Assembly: GCF_013114625.1 (NCBI RefSeq) | Contig: NZ_VTXD01000022.1 | Coordinates: 16,551-80,550 of the forward strand | Direction: 5' to 3' | DNA length: 64,000 bases | Origin: Vibrio sp. 99-70-13A1 | GTDB taxonomy: Bacteria > Pseudomonadota > Gammaproteobacteria > Enterobacterales > Vibrionaceae | Shown here: in pieces, positions 28,435-37,797 of the stretch | Position numbering within the stretch: position 1 is the first letter of the stretch | How the letters are laid out: every line of letters begins with the position of its first letter | The notes under the pieces: generated by a model | What the model was told of the DNA's origin: nothing | Database searches by the model: none | What the model saw: the letters and a program-made list of their open reading frames with translations, nothing else | Translations under genes and position numbers: made by a program

Positions 28435-28932
28435 ATGCATCCTTCTTTACGTTTTATCCAAGGCTATCCCGAGCATATTGTAAACCCAGTGAACCAGTTG
28501 ATTGAGTCAGATTGTCTAGTTGCCTGGTTTGAATCGAGATACCCTCAAAAGCACACCATAAAAAGTGAAAAAGCCTTATTTGACTACGCGATAGACATTA
28601 AAAACCGCTACATGAAAAAGACACCTCCTATCAGTAAAGTGATTTACGATAGTAAAATTCATATTATTAACAATGCGTTGGGTCTACATAGCTATGTTGC
28701 GAAGAATCATGGTGGGAAAATTAAATCCAAGAATGAAATTCGCATTGCTAGTGTCTTTAAAGATGCACCTGAACCTTTGTTAAGGATGTTAGTTGTTCAC
28801 GAGCTCGCACATATAAAAGAAAAAAACCACGATAAAGCGTTTTATCAACTATGTTGCCATATGGAGCCGAACTATCATCAGCTTGAGCTGGATGCTCGTT
28901 TATTTATGATTTACCTAGATTTGAAGAAGTAA
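28435..28932 (+). CDS. ygjP: YgjP-like zinc metallopeptidase (DUF45/WLM-like)
   Basis: A 165-residue protein with the zinc motif HELAH ([20 protein letters not shown]) and a downstream [15 protein letters not shown] block, the layout of the YgjP metal-dependent hydrolase family. No signal peptide is seen. Substrate and reaction are unknown. It lies 4 bp upstream of rlmF and is probably co-transcribed. The symbol is a family name. Confidence 0.8.
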   Translation: MHPSLRFIQGYPEHIVNPVNQLIESDCLVAWFESRYPQKHTIKSEKALFDYAIDIKNRYMKKTPPISKVIYDSKIHIINNALGLHSYVAKNHGGKIKSKNEIRIASVFKDAPEPLLRMLVVHELAHIKEKNHDKAFYQLCCHMEPNYHQLELDARLFMIYLDLKK

Positions 28933-28936
28933 CCTA

Positions 28937-30277
28937 ATGAGCCAATCTGAAAATAAAAAAACATTGAGCCTACCTAAGCGTAAGCCTGCTAACGACTCTA
29001 ATGCTGATAAAACGCCTGTAGTTACTAGTAAATCAAAGCCTGCTAAAAATACTGAGACTTCTAGTAAGTTCAAGCCAACGAATAAAACAAGTTCTAAAAA
29101 AGCGGGCAATAATCCTGCGAAGGCTGGATCTTTTAAAGAAAGTAACGCATATAAAGATAAAAGCGGTTCTAAAGAACAGAAGGGTTATAAAGGTAAGAAC
29201 GGTCACAAAGGGTTCAAAGCTGCGAAGAAGCAAAGTAAGCCAAGTGGTCTTCACCCTCGTAATCAACATACGGGGCGTTATGATTTCAGCTTGTTAGTTA
29301 AAGCGTTGCCAGAATTAGCGGAACATTTGATAAAGAACCCATCAGATGAAGATACCGTCAACTTTTCCGATCCTGTCGCAGTAAAATTGCTTAACAAAGC
29401 TTTGCTTGCTCATCACTATGGCGTGAAACACTGGGATATTCCAGCTGGTTACCTTTGCCCACCTATTCCAGGCAGAGCCGATTACATCCATCGAGTCGCT
29501 GACCTTCTAAACTCTGAATGCGAAGATGAGCTGTATCCACACAAATCAGTGAAAGCGTTTGATGTTGGAGTAGGGGCTAACTGTATTTACCCAATTATTG
29601 GTGCAACTGAATACAATTGGAAGTTTACTGGCAGTGATGTAGACCCGCTTTCAATCAAAGCGGCGAATTTTATTGCAGAAAGTAACCCAACATTGAAAGG
29701 TAAGATTCGTTGTAAGCTTCAACATAGTGAAGACTTTATCTTTAAAGGGATAATTTCTCACAATGAACGTTACGATGTCACAATTTGTAATCCACCATTC
29801 CATAGTTCTTTAGAAGAAGCCGAAAAAGGCAGCCAGAGAAAAATAGATAACTTGGCAGCTAACCGAGCGAAGAAATTAGGTCAAACTCCGGCTCAGGATA
29901 AGTCTGATAGAAGCAAGTTTGATAAGAATAAGCTTGGCAAAAATTCTGCGTCAATGAAGAATAAAGAACAGCCGATTTCAGGCAAACCAGTCTTGAATTT
30001 TGGTGGTCAGAAGTCTGAGCTATGGTGTGAAGGTGGAGAAGCCGAATTCGTTTCTAAGATGGCTCGTGAAAGCCGAAAATTCTCTACTCAGGTACTTTGG
30101 TTTACCACTTTGTTGTCTAAGAAGGACAATGTAGAGATCTTACGTAAAGAGCTGGATAGACAGCAAGTGAAACAAGTTAAAGTGGTAGAAATGTCGCAAG
30201 GACAGAAAGTTAGCCGTTTTGTTGCGTGGACATTTATGGATAATCAGCAACGCCAAGAGTGGATTAAACTGAAGTAG
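28937..30277 (+). CDS. rlmF: 23S rRNA (adenine-1618-N6)-methyltransferase
   Basis: A 446-residue RlmF. The catalytic core starts near residue 110 ([17 protein letters not shown]), with the SAM site [15 protein letters not shown] and the N6-adenine motif CNPPFHSS. It methylates A1618 of 23S rRNA. Two features lengthen it beyond the E. coli enzyme: a Lys/Ser-rich N-terminal tail of about 105 residues, and a charged insertion (about 305-350) after NPPF. The tail probably binds RNA. The TAG stop is inside a GAAGTA hexamer repeat. Confidence 0.92.
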   Translation: MSQSENKKTLSLPKRKPANDSNADKTPVVTSKSKPAKNTETSSKFKPTNKTSSKKAGNNPAKAGSFKESNAYKDKSGSKEQKGYKGKNGHKGFKAAKKQSKPSGLHPRNQHTGRYDFSLLVKALPELAEHLIKNPSDEDTVNFSDPVAVKLLNKALLAHHYGVKHWDIPAGYLCPPIPGRADYIHRVADLLNSECEDELYPHKSVKAFDVGVGANCIYPIIGATEYNWKFTGSDVDPLSIKAANFIAESNPTLKGKIRCKLQHSEDFIFKGIISHNERYDVTICNPPFHSSLEEAEKGSQRKIDNLAANRAKKLGQTPAQDKSDRSKFDKNKLGKNSASMKNKEQPISGKPVLNFGGQKSELWCEGGEAEFVSKMARESRKFSTQVLWFTTLLSKKDNVEILRKELDRQQVKQVKVVEMSQGQKVSRFVAWTFMDNQQRQEWIKLK

Positions 30278-30306
30278 AAGTAGAAGTAGAAGTAGAAGTA
30301 GAAGTA
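30271..30306. repeat. GAAGTA hexamer tandem repeat overlapping the rlmF stop codon
   Basis: Six perfect GAAGTA copies; the rlmF stop TAG (30275-30277) is within the first and second copies. Confidence 0.95.
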
Positions 30307-30329
30307 GAAATATAAGTGAATTAATGACT

Positions 30330-30388
30330 GACTGGATTACAGGGAGAATGATATGGATATTGAAATCTACATGCCCTGTAATCCAGTC
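30330..30388 (+). promoter_or_regulatory. 15-bp perfect inverted repeat enclosing a start codon
   Basis: GACTGGATTACAGGG (30330-30344) is exactly complementary to CCCTGTAATCCAGTC (30374-30388). The 29-base loop holds the start codon (30353), and the GGG of the ribosome site is in the stem. As RNA this would block ribosome access; a regulatory switch is inferred. Confidence 0.75.
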
Positions 30389-30604
30389 TGGTTTTGTGAA
30401 ACGTTAGAAGTACTATTTGCTGTTCTCTTTTTGGTTGGCGCATTATTTTTTATAAGAATCGTATGGAGAGAGCACCAGCGGATTTATGGAAAAACCAAAC
30501 GTTCTTCTAAACATAAACCCAATTCTAAGAACAAAAATTCTTCTAAGCAAAATACCTTTTCTGAGAACAAATCACGCTCCAAGAGACCACCTAAAAACAA
30601 GTGA
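30353..30604 (+). CDS. Small membrane protein with a basic cytoplasmic tail
   Basis: An 83-residue protein with one membrane segment (about residues 17-36, LEVLFAVLFLVGALFFIRIV) and a very basic C-terminal tail rich in Lys, Ser and Asn. AGGGAGAATGAT precedes the ATG. I do not recognise a family. The start region lies in a 15-bp inverted repeat, so expression may be controlled at the RNA level. It follows rlmF by 75 bp and could be read from the same transcript. Confidence 0.6.
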   Translation: MDIEIYMPCNPVWFCETLEVLFAVLFLVGALFFIRIVWREHQRIYGKTKRSSKHKPNSKNKNSSKQNTFSENKSRSKRPPKNK

Positions 30605-30648
30605 AGCCTTGATTTACTTGTAACGCATCTAGCCTACTTGTAATGCAT

Positions 30649-31380
30649 CTAACTTGCTTGTAACTCATCTAACTTAGCTTGATATTTTTTCTGCAAAGCT
30701 GAATTGCCAGCTTTCGACTCTAACTCGACTAAAATTTTCAGAGATGGAATTTGATATCCATAACTTTGGTGGAACTTCAGCAGTCGAATTCTCGCGTCCA
30801 AAAATTTATCGTTGGAAACTTCTATCATGGAGAGTTGAAGAATTGATCTTACGCGATTTGGATCATGATCAAGTGCTTTAGCAAAGTAATTCTGGGCTTG
30901 GTCGATATTTCCTGCTTTTACTGCACATAAAGCCGCATTTTCATAACTGGCTGAAATCAAATAGTAATACGGCTGCTTAATCGCTTGGTTGAAGTATTTA
31001 TCTGCTTGTTTGTAGTCACCTTGTTTACATAAAAACGTACCGTAATTATTTAATACGTTACCGTTTCGTGAGTCATATCTTAATGCTTTCTTGTATGTCG
31101 TTTCCGCTTGTTTAGGCTCCCCAACTTTTTCATAATAATGAGCCATTGAGAGGTGCGCTCGGTAGTAAGTGGGATCATGTTTGATAGCCAATTCGAGGTT
31201 TTCCCTAGCTCGAACCATATTCCCTTGCTCCATGTAACCAAGCCCCAGTGCAATGCGAGACTCAGACATCGCTTTAGGCTCCGCTTCAACTTGAAGAGGA
31301 CCATCTGTAACAGAAACACAGCCAACCATAGTTAATGATGACAATAACACTAGGTGAGATAATGATGTTTTTACAGGCAT
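30649..31380 (-). CDS. TPR lipoprotein, PilF/PilW-like
   Basis: About 243 residues from the ATG at 31380, with AAGGAG 7 bases upstream. The signal peptide ends in a lipobox (VLLSSLTMVGC). The rest is five to six tetratricopeptide repeats, e.g. ALGLGYMEQGNMVRARENLE and YYEKVGEPKQAETTYKKAL. The layout matches the type IV pilus assembly lipoprotein PilF/PilW, which helps place the secretin in the outer membrane. The canonical gene normally sits beside rlmN and ispG; here it does not, so this may be a paralogue with another task. Confidence 0.75.
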   Translation of the reverse strand: MPVKTSLSHLVLLSSLTMVGCVSVTDGPLQVEAEPKAMSESRIALGLGYMEQGNMVRARENLELAIKHDPTYYRAHLSMAHYYEKVGEPKQAETTYKKALRYDSRNGNVLNNYGTFLCKQGDYKQADKYFNQAIKQPYYYLISASYENAALCAVKAGNIDQAQNYFAKALDHDPNRVRSILQLSMIEVSNDKFLDARIRLLKFHQSYGYQIPSLKILVELESKAGNSALQKKYQAKLDELQAS

Positions 31381-31466
31381 GTTTCGACTCCTTATGAACA
31401 TGTTGCCATCATATGAAATCGAATGTGGTAGCGGGTTAAGTCAGGTGCATAATGCGACTCATACGC

Positions 31467-31532
31467 CACAAAAAAGCCGTGTCCTCAAATCACCAACTTA
31501 TGAATCACTTGGCTTTGAATAGCACGGCTGAG
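31467..31532 (-). terminator. Probable metA terminator
   Basis: AGCCGTG at 31475-31481 pairs with CACGGCT at 31523-31529; on the minus strand the second arm is followed by TTTTTTGTGG. The loop is long, so confidence is moderate. Confidence 0.5.
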
Positions 31533-31558
31533 TAGATGACTATAAGGTAAAGGATGTC

Positions 31559-31592
31559 GCTATTGAGACTATGTTGCTATTGAGACTATGTT
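31559..31592. repeat. 17-bp tandem direct repeat (two copies)
   Basis: GCTATTGAGACTATGTT occurs twice in direct succession, just downstream of metA. Confidence 0.9.
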
Positions 31593-31621
31593 TGTATTGT
31601 TAGCTACGTCGTTATTGCTAG

Positions 31622-32563
31622 CTAGTCATCTTTTGTGAAGTTCTCTTCGCTAAACTTATCAAGGTCATAAGGTGTTTGTTGGTATACACAGTAATTTAGC
31701 CAGTTTGAGAACAGCAGGTGACCGTGACTACGCCAACTTGCGACTGGCTTATTGTCGGGGTTGTTATTCGGGTAATAGTTAATAGGGATGATAGGTTCCA
31801 TACCTTCCCCAAGATCTCGAATGTATTCATTGTGTAGGGTGTGAGCGTCATACTCAGGGTGACCTGTTACAAATACATTACGTTTATCTTTCGTAGCCGC
31901 TAAATACACTCCCGCATCATCAGATGTAGCCAGAATATCTAAGTCCGTATGCTCAGCAAGAAATTCAGACGAGAAGTCAGCGTAACGAGAATGAGGCGCT
32001 AAGAAAGTGTCATCAAATCCGCGTAGAACAGGGTGATAAGGCTGGTGGATTTTATGATGATATACACCCGACAACTTTTCTTTTCGCGTACGTTTTGGTA
32101 AATCGTAAAGCAATTTCAAGCCAGCTTGCGCAGCCCAGCAAACATAAAGCGTTGAGGTAACGTGCTTATTCGCCCAATTCATGATGGTTTGTAGATGTTC
32201 CCAATAAATCACATCTTCAAATTGAACCAAACCAAGCGGGGCACCAGTAATGATCAACCCATCAAAGTTTCGTCCTTTTACCATTTCAAACTGGCGGTAA
32301 AAGTTATCTAAGTGTTCTGTTGGTGTGTTCTTGCTTGCGCGGTCATCAATTCGAAGCAGTTCAATATCAACTTGCAGTGGGCTGTTAGATAAAAGGCGTA
32401 AGAATTGAGTTTCAGCTTCAATTTTCTTAGGCATCAAATTTAAGATCAACACTCTCAGTGGACGGATTTCCTGAGTTGATGCTCTTGAAACAGGCATTAC
32501 GAAGATGTTTTCTTCGCGAAGAACATCGGATGCTGGTAGTTGATCTGGAATACGAATAGGCAC
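31622..32563 (-). CDS. metA: Homoserine O-succinyltransferase
   Basis: A 313-residue MetA. It makes O-succinylhomoserine for methionine synthesis in the cytoplasm. The start [20 protein letters not shown] matches the family. The catalytic Cys is in [12 protein letters not shown], and the catalytic His and Glu are in [15 protein letters not shown] perfect MetJ box lies 26 bp upstream of the ATG, so methionine repression is expected. Confidence 0.96.
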   Translation of the reverse strand: MPIRIPDQLPASDVLREENIFVMPVSRASTQEIRPLRVLILNLMPKKIEAETQFLRLLSNSPLQVDIELLRIDDRASKNTPTEHLDNFYRQFEMVKGRNFDGLIITGAPLGLVQFEDVIYWEHLQTIMNWANKHVTSTLYVCWAAQAGLKLLYDLPKRTRKEKLSGVYHHKIHQPYHPVLRGFDDTFLAPHSRYADFSSEFLAEHTDLDILATSDDAGVYLAATKDKRNVFVTGHPEYDAHTLHNEYIRDLGEGMEPIIPINYYPNNNPDNKPVASWRSHGHLLFSNWLNYCVYQQTPYDLDKFSEENFTKDD

Positions 32564-32580
32564 AGCTTTCTCCCTAAGCT

Positions 32581-32604
32581 AGATATTTAGACGTCTATAC
32601 TTCT
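32581..32604. promoter_or_regulatory. MetJ operator (met boxes) upstream of metA
   Basis: AGACGTCT at 32589-32596 is a perfect met box. The flanking octamers AGATATTT and ATACTTCT match at 5 and 6 of 8 positions, giving the tandem layout that MetJ dimers need. Confidence 0.85.
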
Positions 32605-32823
32605 GAACTTATCGCATATTGATCTCTATGTCGATATAGAATTACATTGAGATCACATTTCTTTCATATCTAGACCGCTGTTAGTAAGTAAATTGAAGCT
32701 AGGTATTCGGTTGAGCTTGTCATCTAAGTATTTGCTAGATGGACTAAATGTAGGTAATCAAAGTAAGAAAAATAAGACGAGCTGCGTTAATATTGCTGTG
32801 GGTATAACGGAAATAGAGTTTTC

Positions 32824-33213
32824 ATGGTGAAACTGATACTTATTAGGGGGCTTCCTGGTTCAGGAAAGTCAACGAAAGCTAAACAGTATGTCGCGACGCA
32901 GCCAAACCAAACGAAACATGTTGAAGCCGATATGTTCTTTGTTGGAGACGACGGTCAATATAGTTTTGATGCCAGTCAGATCTCTGATGCTCACGGTTGG
33001 TGCCAAGACACAGCTGAAAATTGGCTAAAAAGTGGTTTCGATGTTGTGGTTTCAAATACATTTGTGAAGCAATGGGAAATGAAGTTTTATAGGCAATTGG
33101 CGTTAAAATACAAAGCTGAATTGGTCATAGAGACTTGCCGTGAACAGTATCAAAATATTCATGGTGTTGAGGACTCCGTCATTAAACGTATGAAGCGCGA
33201 TTGGCAAGAATAG
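32824..33213 (+). CDS. P-loop AAA/kinase-like protein
   Basis: A 129-residue P-loop protein. The Walker A is RGLPGSGKST and a second acidic motif is VEADMFF. The pattern VVVSNTFVKQWEMKFYRQLA is typical of the NEDD4-binding-protein-2-like P-loop kinases. It probably phosphorylates a nucleic-acid end or small molecule, but the substrate is unknown. It is followed closely by a DUF3859 gene on the same strand. Confidence 0.75.
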   Translation: MVKLILIRGLPGSGKSTKAKQYVATQPNQTKHVEADMFFVGDDGQYSFDASQISDAHGWCQDTAENWLKSGFDVVVSNTFVKQWEMKFYRQLALKYKAELVIETCREQYQNIHGVEDSVIKRMKRDWQE

Positions 33214-33239
33214 CAAGGCAAGACAAGGTAGAGAGAAAC

Positions 33240-33662
33240 ATGGCAAAACGTTCAGTCATTGTTGATATGACTTCTTACGGTGTTTACACAAAGTGGGATT
33301 CCCGTTCTAAACAGTTACCGAAAATTCAAGAATTCACGACTCAAGTGGATGCAGAGATTGATGTTGAATTTGGCTACATTATCAACATTAAAAAAGCGAA
33401 AGGTGAGAAAATTCGTTACTGCATTTACCATCCCAACATTACCACTGAAGATGGCGAAATTCTTGAACCATTCGATGGTGAAGAATACGTTGGCAATAAT
33501 GATTGGGATTTTTATCTTGGTGATACGATTTGGGAACCGATTTCGAATAAAACCGGGAAATGGCGTATGACCATAGAGTTGCAAGGTAAGATCATTGCGG
33601 ATAAGACCTTTGATCTCATTGCAAAAGATGAAGCCCAATTTTGGAAGCGCCGAGGTTTTTAG
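33240..33662 (+). CDS. DUF3859 family protein
   Basis: 140 residues from the ATG at 33240 (GGTAGAGAG upstream); an earlier TTG would overlap the preceding gene and is less likely. IVDMTSYGVYTKW, CIYHPNITTEDGE and WEPISNKTGKWRM fit the DUF3859 pattern, an all-beta domain of unknown function. No signal peptide is seen. It probably shares a transcript with the P-loop gene 26 bp upstream, and a terminator follows. Confidence 0.75.
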   Translation: MAKRSVIVDMTSYGVYTKWDSRSKQLPKIQEFTTQVDAEIDVEFGYIINIKKAKGEKIRYCIYHPNITTEDGEILEPFDGEEYVGNNDWDFYLGDTIWEPISNKTGKWRMTIELQGKIIADKTFDLIAKDEAQFWKRRGF

Positions 33663-33724
33663 CCTTATCTACTTTACCTTTACTTAGTTAATAGTTAATA
33701 GTTAGCCTGATTATCCGTGAATAT

Positions 33725-33757
33725 AAAAAGCCGAACTGTTTGATTTCGGCTTTTTTA
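33725..33757. terminator. Bidirectional terminator
   Basis: Stem AAAAAGCCGAA ... TTCGGCTTTTTT between convergent genes. Confidence 0.9.
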
Positions 33758-33813
33758 TTGTAAGAAACGTGGCGAGTTATTGAAGTCGCCACGAATTCAT
33801 ATCAAGACTTAAA

Positions 33814-34920
33814 TTAGTTAGTTACGTATGAAATAACAAATTCAGTGATAGAAACCATGTCTTTCACAGCAATGTATTCTTCAGTCGTGTGGACTTTAGC
33901 CATACCAGTAGATAGGTTTACAGTAGTAAGACCTTTTGCATTGAAGTTATTCGCATCACTACCACCACCAGTACGTTTTGTATTCGCCGTGATGCCTAAT
34001 TTTTCAAACGCAGATTTAATAGCAGTAATGTGTTTATGGTCATCTTCGATAACGAAAGCATCATAAGCGCGAGTAGATTCAATTTCGACTTCTGCACCAA
34101 ACTGCTTCGCACTTGCTTCGAAAGTTTCAATCATGTGATTAACTTGATTAGTTAACTTCTCACCATTTAGAGAACGCGCTTCCGCCACAACTTTGATTTC
34201 AGGCATGACGATATTCGTTGCTTGTCCACCTTCAACAATCCCAACGTTTGCTGTTGTTTCTTCGTCAATACGAAGTAGGTTCATTTTTGTGATGGCGTCT
34301 GCAGCCACTTGGATAGCACTGATGCCTTCTTCAGGCGCAAGACCAGCATGCGCAGGGCGTCCTTTAATTGTCGCAACGATTTTTTGTTGACCAGGAGCGG
34401 CATTTACAATCGTGCCAATAGGACCGCCAGTATCTAAAACAATAGCGTGTTCAGATTGAATGAATGACATGTCGAAGTTTAAAGAGCCAAATAAGCCGCC
34501 TTCTTCAAATACAGTGAAAGCAATCTCAATCGTGTTGTGCTCTAGACCTTCGGCTTTAATGCAGCGAACCGCTTCCATTATTGCTGCAATGCCAGATTTG
34601 TCATCACCACCAAGGATAGTGTTACCTTTCGAGCGGATAATGCCATCTTCAATGATAGGTTCAATACCAATACCCGGGGTGACGGTATCCATGTGGCAAC
34701 TGAAAACAGTGCTACCTTCAAGAGAACCTTCAAGCTTCGCATAGATGTTAAAACCATTTGAAACTTCAGCCGGTACTGCCAGTTTATGTACTTCAAAACC
34801 AAGTGCTCCTAGCTGTTCAGCTAATGTCTCGGCAATGGCTTTTTCATTGCGAGATTCGCTGTCAATTTTTACAAGATCGCAAAAATGCTCAACTAGGCGT
34901 TGTGCGTTAACTTTGGTCAT
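33814..34920 (-). CDS. M20-family metallopeptidase, PepT-like
   Basis: A 368-residue di-zinc peptidase. Zinc sites: His in FSCHMDTVTPG, bridging Asp in LGGDDKSGIAAIMEA, catalytic Glu pair in FTVFEEGGLFGS, and the C-terminal His in AKVHTTEEYI. The lid domain begins near GRPAHAGLAPEEGISA. It belongs to the PepT/PepT-like tripeptidase group. It is cytoplasmic and monocistronic. Confidence 0.88.
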   Translation of the reverse strand: MTKVNAQRLVEHFCDLVKIDSESRNEKAIAETLAEQLGALGFEVHKLAVPAEVSNGFNIYAKLEGSLEGSTVFSCHMDTVTPGIGIEPIIEDGIIRSKGNTILGGDDKSGIAAIMEAVRCIKAEGLEHNTIEIAFTVFEEGGLFGSLNFDMSFIQSEHAIVLDTGGPIGTIVNAAPGQQKIVATIKGRPAHAGLAPEEGISAIQVAADAITKMNLLRIDEETTANVGIVEGGQATNIVMPEIKVVAEARSLNGEKLTNQVNHMIETFEASAKQFGAEVEIESTRAYDAFVIEDDHKHITAIKSAFEKLGITANTKRTGGGSDANNFNAKGLTTVNLSTGMAKVHTTEEYIAVKDMVSITEFVISYVTN

Positions 34921-35220
34921 TATTAAACTCTCATTATGTCTGCACCTATAAGAAATAGGCGCAGTGTAGGAACAGGAAATCCAATATAACGCTAATGAAC
35001 TAGTAGATTGCCTGAGTTAAATCAAAAAAAGCATATGATTGTGCTAAAAAATGCAGAGTAATTTGAAACATTCTATTTATTGATTGATCGCGACATTAAA
35101 TGATTATCGAGAGATATTGATTTGATATGGAAGTGTTGTAGAAAGACGTCAAAATTCAATTTCATTTTGTAGTCTATGATTTTCTCTAAAAAGTTTGAGT
35201 GTTTTACAGTAGTAAATCTT

Positions 35221-35242
35221 CTTGTACATAAACAAGTACAAG
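35221..35242. promoter_or_regulatory. Palindrome upstream of hpd
   Basis: CTTGTAC and GTACAAG arms with an 8-base spacer. Its regulator is unknown. Confidence 0.4.
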
Positions 35243-35297
35243 CTGCTACAAAGTTAACTCTTTGATTAATCTATTTAATGCTAAAAACCGGAGTAAA

Positions 35298-35315
35298 TGT
35301 AACTTTAAATTTACG
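35298..35315. promoter_or_regulatory. TyrR-like box upstream of the tyrosine catabolic operon
   Basis: TGTAAC-TTTAAA-TTTACG differs from the TyrR consensus TGTAAA-N6-TTTACA at only the two inner/outer end bases. It lies about 206 bp before hpd. Confidence 0.55.
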
Positions 35316-35521
35316 TTAAATATTTGTTAAATTTGGTTTTTGTATTTCCTCTCTTAATATTCCCAATCCCATCATTTTGAGCCAAGTTAGAACTACCTAA
35401 TGTAAAGCGCTAATTGATTGAAAACTTATCAAGTTGTAGCTCGCTATATTGAAACATCAGTTTTATGCGCGAGGAAGCTTTCAATAGAAAACTAATAATG
35501 AACAGTCTAAGGGAGTAGAAC

Positions 35522-36595
35522 ATGTCCACGATATTTAACCCACTAGGTACAGATGGCTTTGAGTTTGTTGAATATACAGCCGCAAATTCGGAAGGGATAG
35601 AACAGCTTAAAGGGTTATTTGGTGATCTAGGTTTTGCTGAGATAGCTCAGCATCGCTCGAAAAAAGCATGGCTATATCGTCAAGGGGATGTGAATTTCAT
35701 TGTTAACGCCGAACCTCACAGCCAAGCTGAGGCTTTTGCTGCTCTTCATGGACCTTCAGTATGTGGTATGGCTTTTCGCGTAACAGATGCAAAAGTTGCT
35801 CTTGACCATGCAAAAGAAAATGGTGGGCGAGAATACCAAACTCAAGTAGGACCAATGGAGCTGAGTATCCCTGCTATCTATGGCATTGGTGACAGCCTTC
35901 TTTACTTTGTCGACCGATACGGTTCACAAGACATCTATGACGTTGATTTTTGTCTTTACGACGATGCAAAACAACGAATGGAAAAGAAAGATGTTGGTCT
36001 CTTTGAAATTGATCACCTCACGCATAATGTGAAGCAAGGAAACATGGACGTTTGGTCCGGTTTCTATGAACGCATTGGTAACTTCCGTGAGATTCGTTAC
36101 TTTGACATTGAAGGCAAATTGACCGGGTTAGTTAGCCGTGCAATGACCGCGCCATGTGGCAAAATCCGCATCCCAATTAATGAATCTTCAGACGATAAAT
36201 CACAAATAGAAGAGTTCATCCGTGAATACAAAGGTGAAGGCATCCAGCATATTGCGATGTCGACCAATGATATTTACAAAACTGTACAGACACTTCGTAA
36301 GCGTGGCATGGACTTTATGCCAACGCCAGATACCTATTATGAAAAGCTTGATGGCCGCGTTCCTGGGCACGGAGAAAATAAGGCGGAGTTACAAGATTTA
36401 CGTATTCTTCTTGATGGTGCTCCAACAAAAGATGGCATTTTATTGCAGATATTTACTCAAACCGTAATCGGCCCGGTTTTCTTTGAGATTATTCAGCGTA
36501 AAGGTAACGAAGGGTTTGGTGAAGGTAACTTCAAAGCTCTGTTTGAATCGATTGAAGAAGACCAAATAAGACGAGGAGTGTTAAGCGATGCGTAA
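35522..36595 (+). CDS. hpd: 4-hydroxyphenylpyruvate dioxygenase
   Basis: A 357-residue Fe(II) dioxygenase that turns 4-hydroxyphenylpyruvate into homogentisate. The three iron ligands are seen: His in FEIDHLTHNV, His in EGIQHIAMST, Glu in VFFEIIQRKGNEGFGEGNF. AAGGGAG lies before the ATG. The 3' end overlaps the homogentisate dioxygenase gene by 8 bp. It is the first gene of a four-gene operon. Confidence 0.97.
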   Translation: MSTIFNPLGTDGFEFVEYTAANSEGIEQLKGLFGDLGFAEIAQHRSKKAWLYRQGDVNFIVNAEPHSQAEAFAALHGPSVCGMAFRVTDAKVALDHAKENGGREYQTQVGPMELSIPAIYGIGDSLLYFVDRYGSQDIYDVDFCLYDDAKQRMEKKDVGLFEIDHLTHNVKQGNMDVWSGFYERIGNFREIRYFDIEGKLTGLVSRAMTAPCGKIRIPINESSDDKSQIEEFIREYKGEGIQHIAMSTNDIYKTVQTLRKRGMDFMPTPDTYYEKLDGRVPGHGENKAELQDLRILLDGAPTKDGILLQIFTQTVIGPVFFEIIQRKGNEGFGEGNFKALFESIEEDQIRRGVLSDA

Positions 36596-37718
36596 AGCCA
36601 TCTCTTACCCTCATAAAGAAGGTGTGTGCTCTAAACAAGCACATGCTGACTTTCCTGAAGGGGCGATCTTTGAACGAGAAGCGGGCAGAAGTGGCTTTTT
36701 TGGTCCTGCTGCACACTTCCATCATCAACATGCTCCAACAGGATGGAGCGAGTGGGAAGGTGAACTTAAGCCAAGGGCATTTGATTGTAATTTAGTAGAA
36801 AGCGCTAAACAGCTATCACCTTGGCTGGTTCCTAATTTGCTCGAAAACAGTGACTGTAAAGTGAAGATCTGGAAAATTTCAGACAATATGGAGTTTCTAG
36901 TAAGAAACGCAGATGGTGATGAATTACTTTTTATCCACCAAGGCAAAGCCGAGCTGTTTAGTGACTACGGTCATTTAACCGTAGAAGAGGGGGATTATGT
37001 ATTGATCCCTCGCTCGACATCTTGGCGAGTAGAAGTACAAGAGCCGCTATTTGTGTTGATGATAGAAACGACAGACAGTGCCTACTCACTTCCAGAAAAA
37101 GGCATAGTGGGGAATCATGCCGTTTTTGATCCTGCTGTTTTAGAAGTACCAAGCATTAACGAGCACTTTAAGGCGCAGTATTCGGAAAAGACCACTCAAG
37201 TTCATGTGAAGCGACATAATAAAATAAGCGTTATTACTTACCCATTCAACCCGCTTGATGCGATTGGTTGGCATGGTGATTTGTCAGTCGTGAAACTGAA
37301 TTGGCGTGATATTCGTCCGTTGATGTCTCACCGTTACCATCTTCCTCCTTCCGCACATACCACTTTTGTTGGTGGCAACTTTGTTGTTTGTACTTTCGTA
37401 CCTCGCCCAATTGAAAGTGACCCGGGTGCGTTAAAAGTGCCGTTTTACCATAACAATGATGATTACGATGAAGTGCTTTTTTATCATGCGGGTGATTTCT
37501 TCAGCCGAGACAATATTGAAGCGGGCATGGTGACATTCCACCCTGCTGGTTTTACTCACGGTCCTCACCCGAAAGCTTTTAAAGCAGGGCAAGAATATAA
37601 GAAGAAATTTACAGACGAAGTAGCGGTGATGATAGATACACGTCATGCTCTGACACTAACGGAAGACGCGGCAAAAGCTGAAAATGAAGCGTATGTGTAT
37701 AGCTGGCAAGAAAAATAG
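36588..37718 (+). CDS. hmgA: Homogentisate 1,2-dioxygenase
   Basis: A 376-residue cupin-type ring-cleaving dioxygenase of the shorter bacterial form. It opens homogentisate to maleylacetoacetate. The C-terminal iron site is in FYHNNDDYDEVLFYHAGDFF (His and Glu) and PAGFTHGPHPKAF. The gene starts inside the end of hpd. In vibrios, loss of this step causes melanin-like pigment formation. Confidence 0.93.
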   Translation: MRKAISYPHKEGVCSKQAHADFPEGAIFEREAGRSGFFGPAAHFHHQHAPTGWSEWEGELKPRAFDCNLVESAKQLSPWLVPNLLENSDCKVKIWKISDNMEFLVRNADGDELLFIHQGKAELFSDYGHLTVEEGDYVLIPRSTSWRVEVQEPLFVLMIETTDSAYSLPEKGIVGNHAVFDPAVLEVPSINEHFKAQYSEKTTQVHVKRHNKISVITYPFNPLDAIGWHGDLSVVKLNWRDIRPLMSHRYHLPPSAHTTFVGGNFVVCTFVPRPIESDPGALKVPFYHNNDDYDEVLFYHAGDFFSRDNIEAGMVTFHPAGFTHGPHPKAFKAGQEYKKKFTDEVAVMIDTRHALTLTEDAAKAENEAYVYSWQEK

Positions 37719-37797
37719 ACTTTAGGGTTTCTAAAGCTATTAAAGCTGTAAATAAAACTGGCTTGGAAAGGTATACACAGTTGAGCAAGGAAAGATT

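Larger units (their letters stand above)
34921..35521. other. 601-bp regulatory gap upstream of hpd
   Basis: No ORF with coding character is seen. It holds the divergent promoters of the PepT-like gene and the hpd operon. Three palindromes are visible: TTTAC-AGTA-GTAAA (35203-35216), CTTGTAC-N8-GTACAAG (35221-35242) and the TyrR-like site at 35298-35315. Confidence 0.7.
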
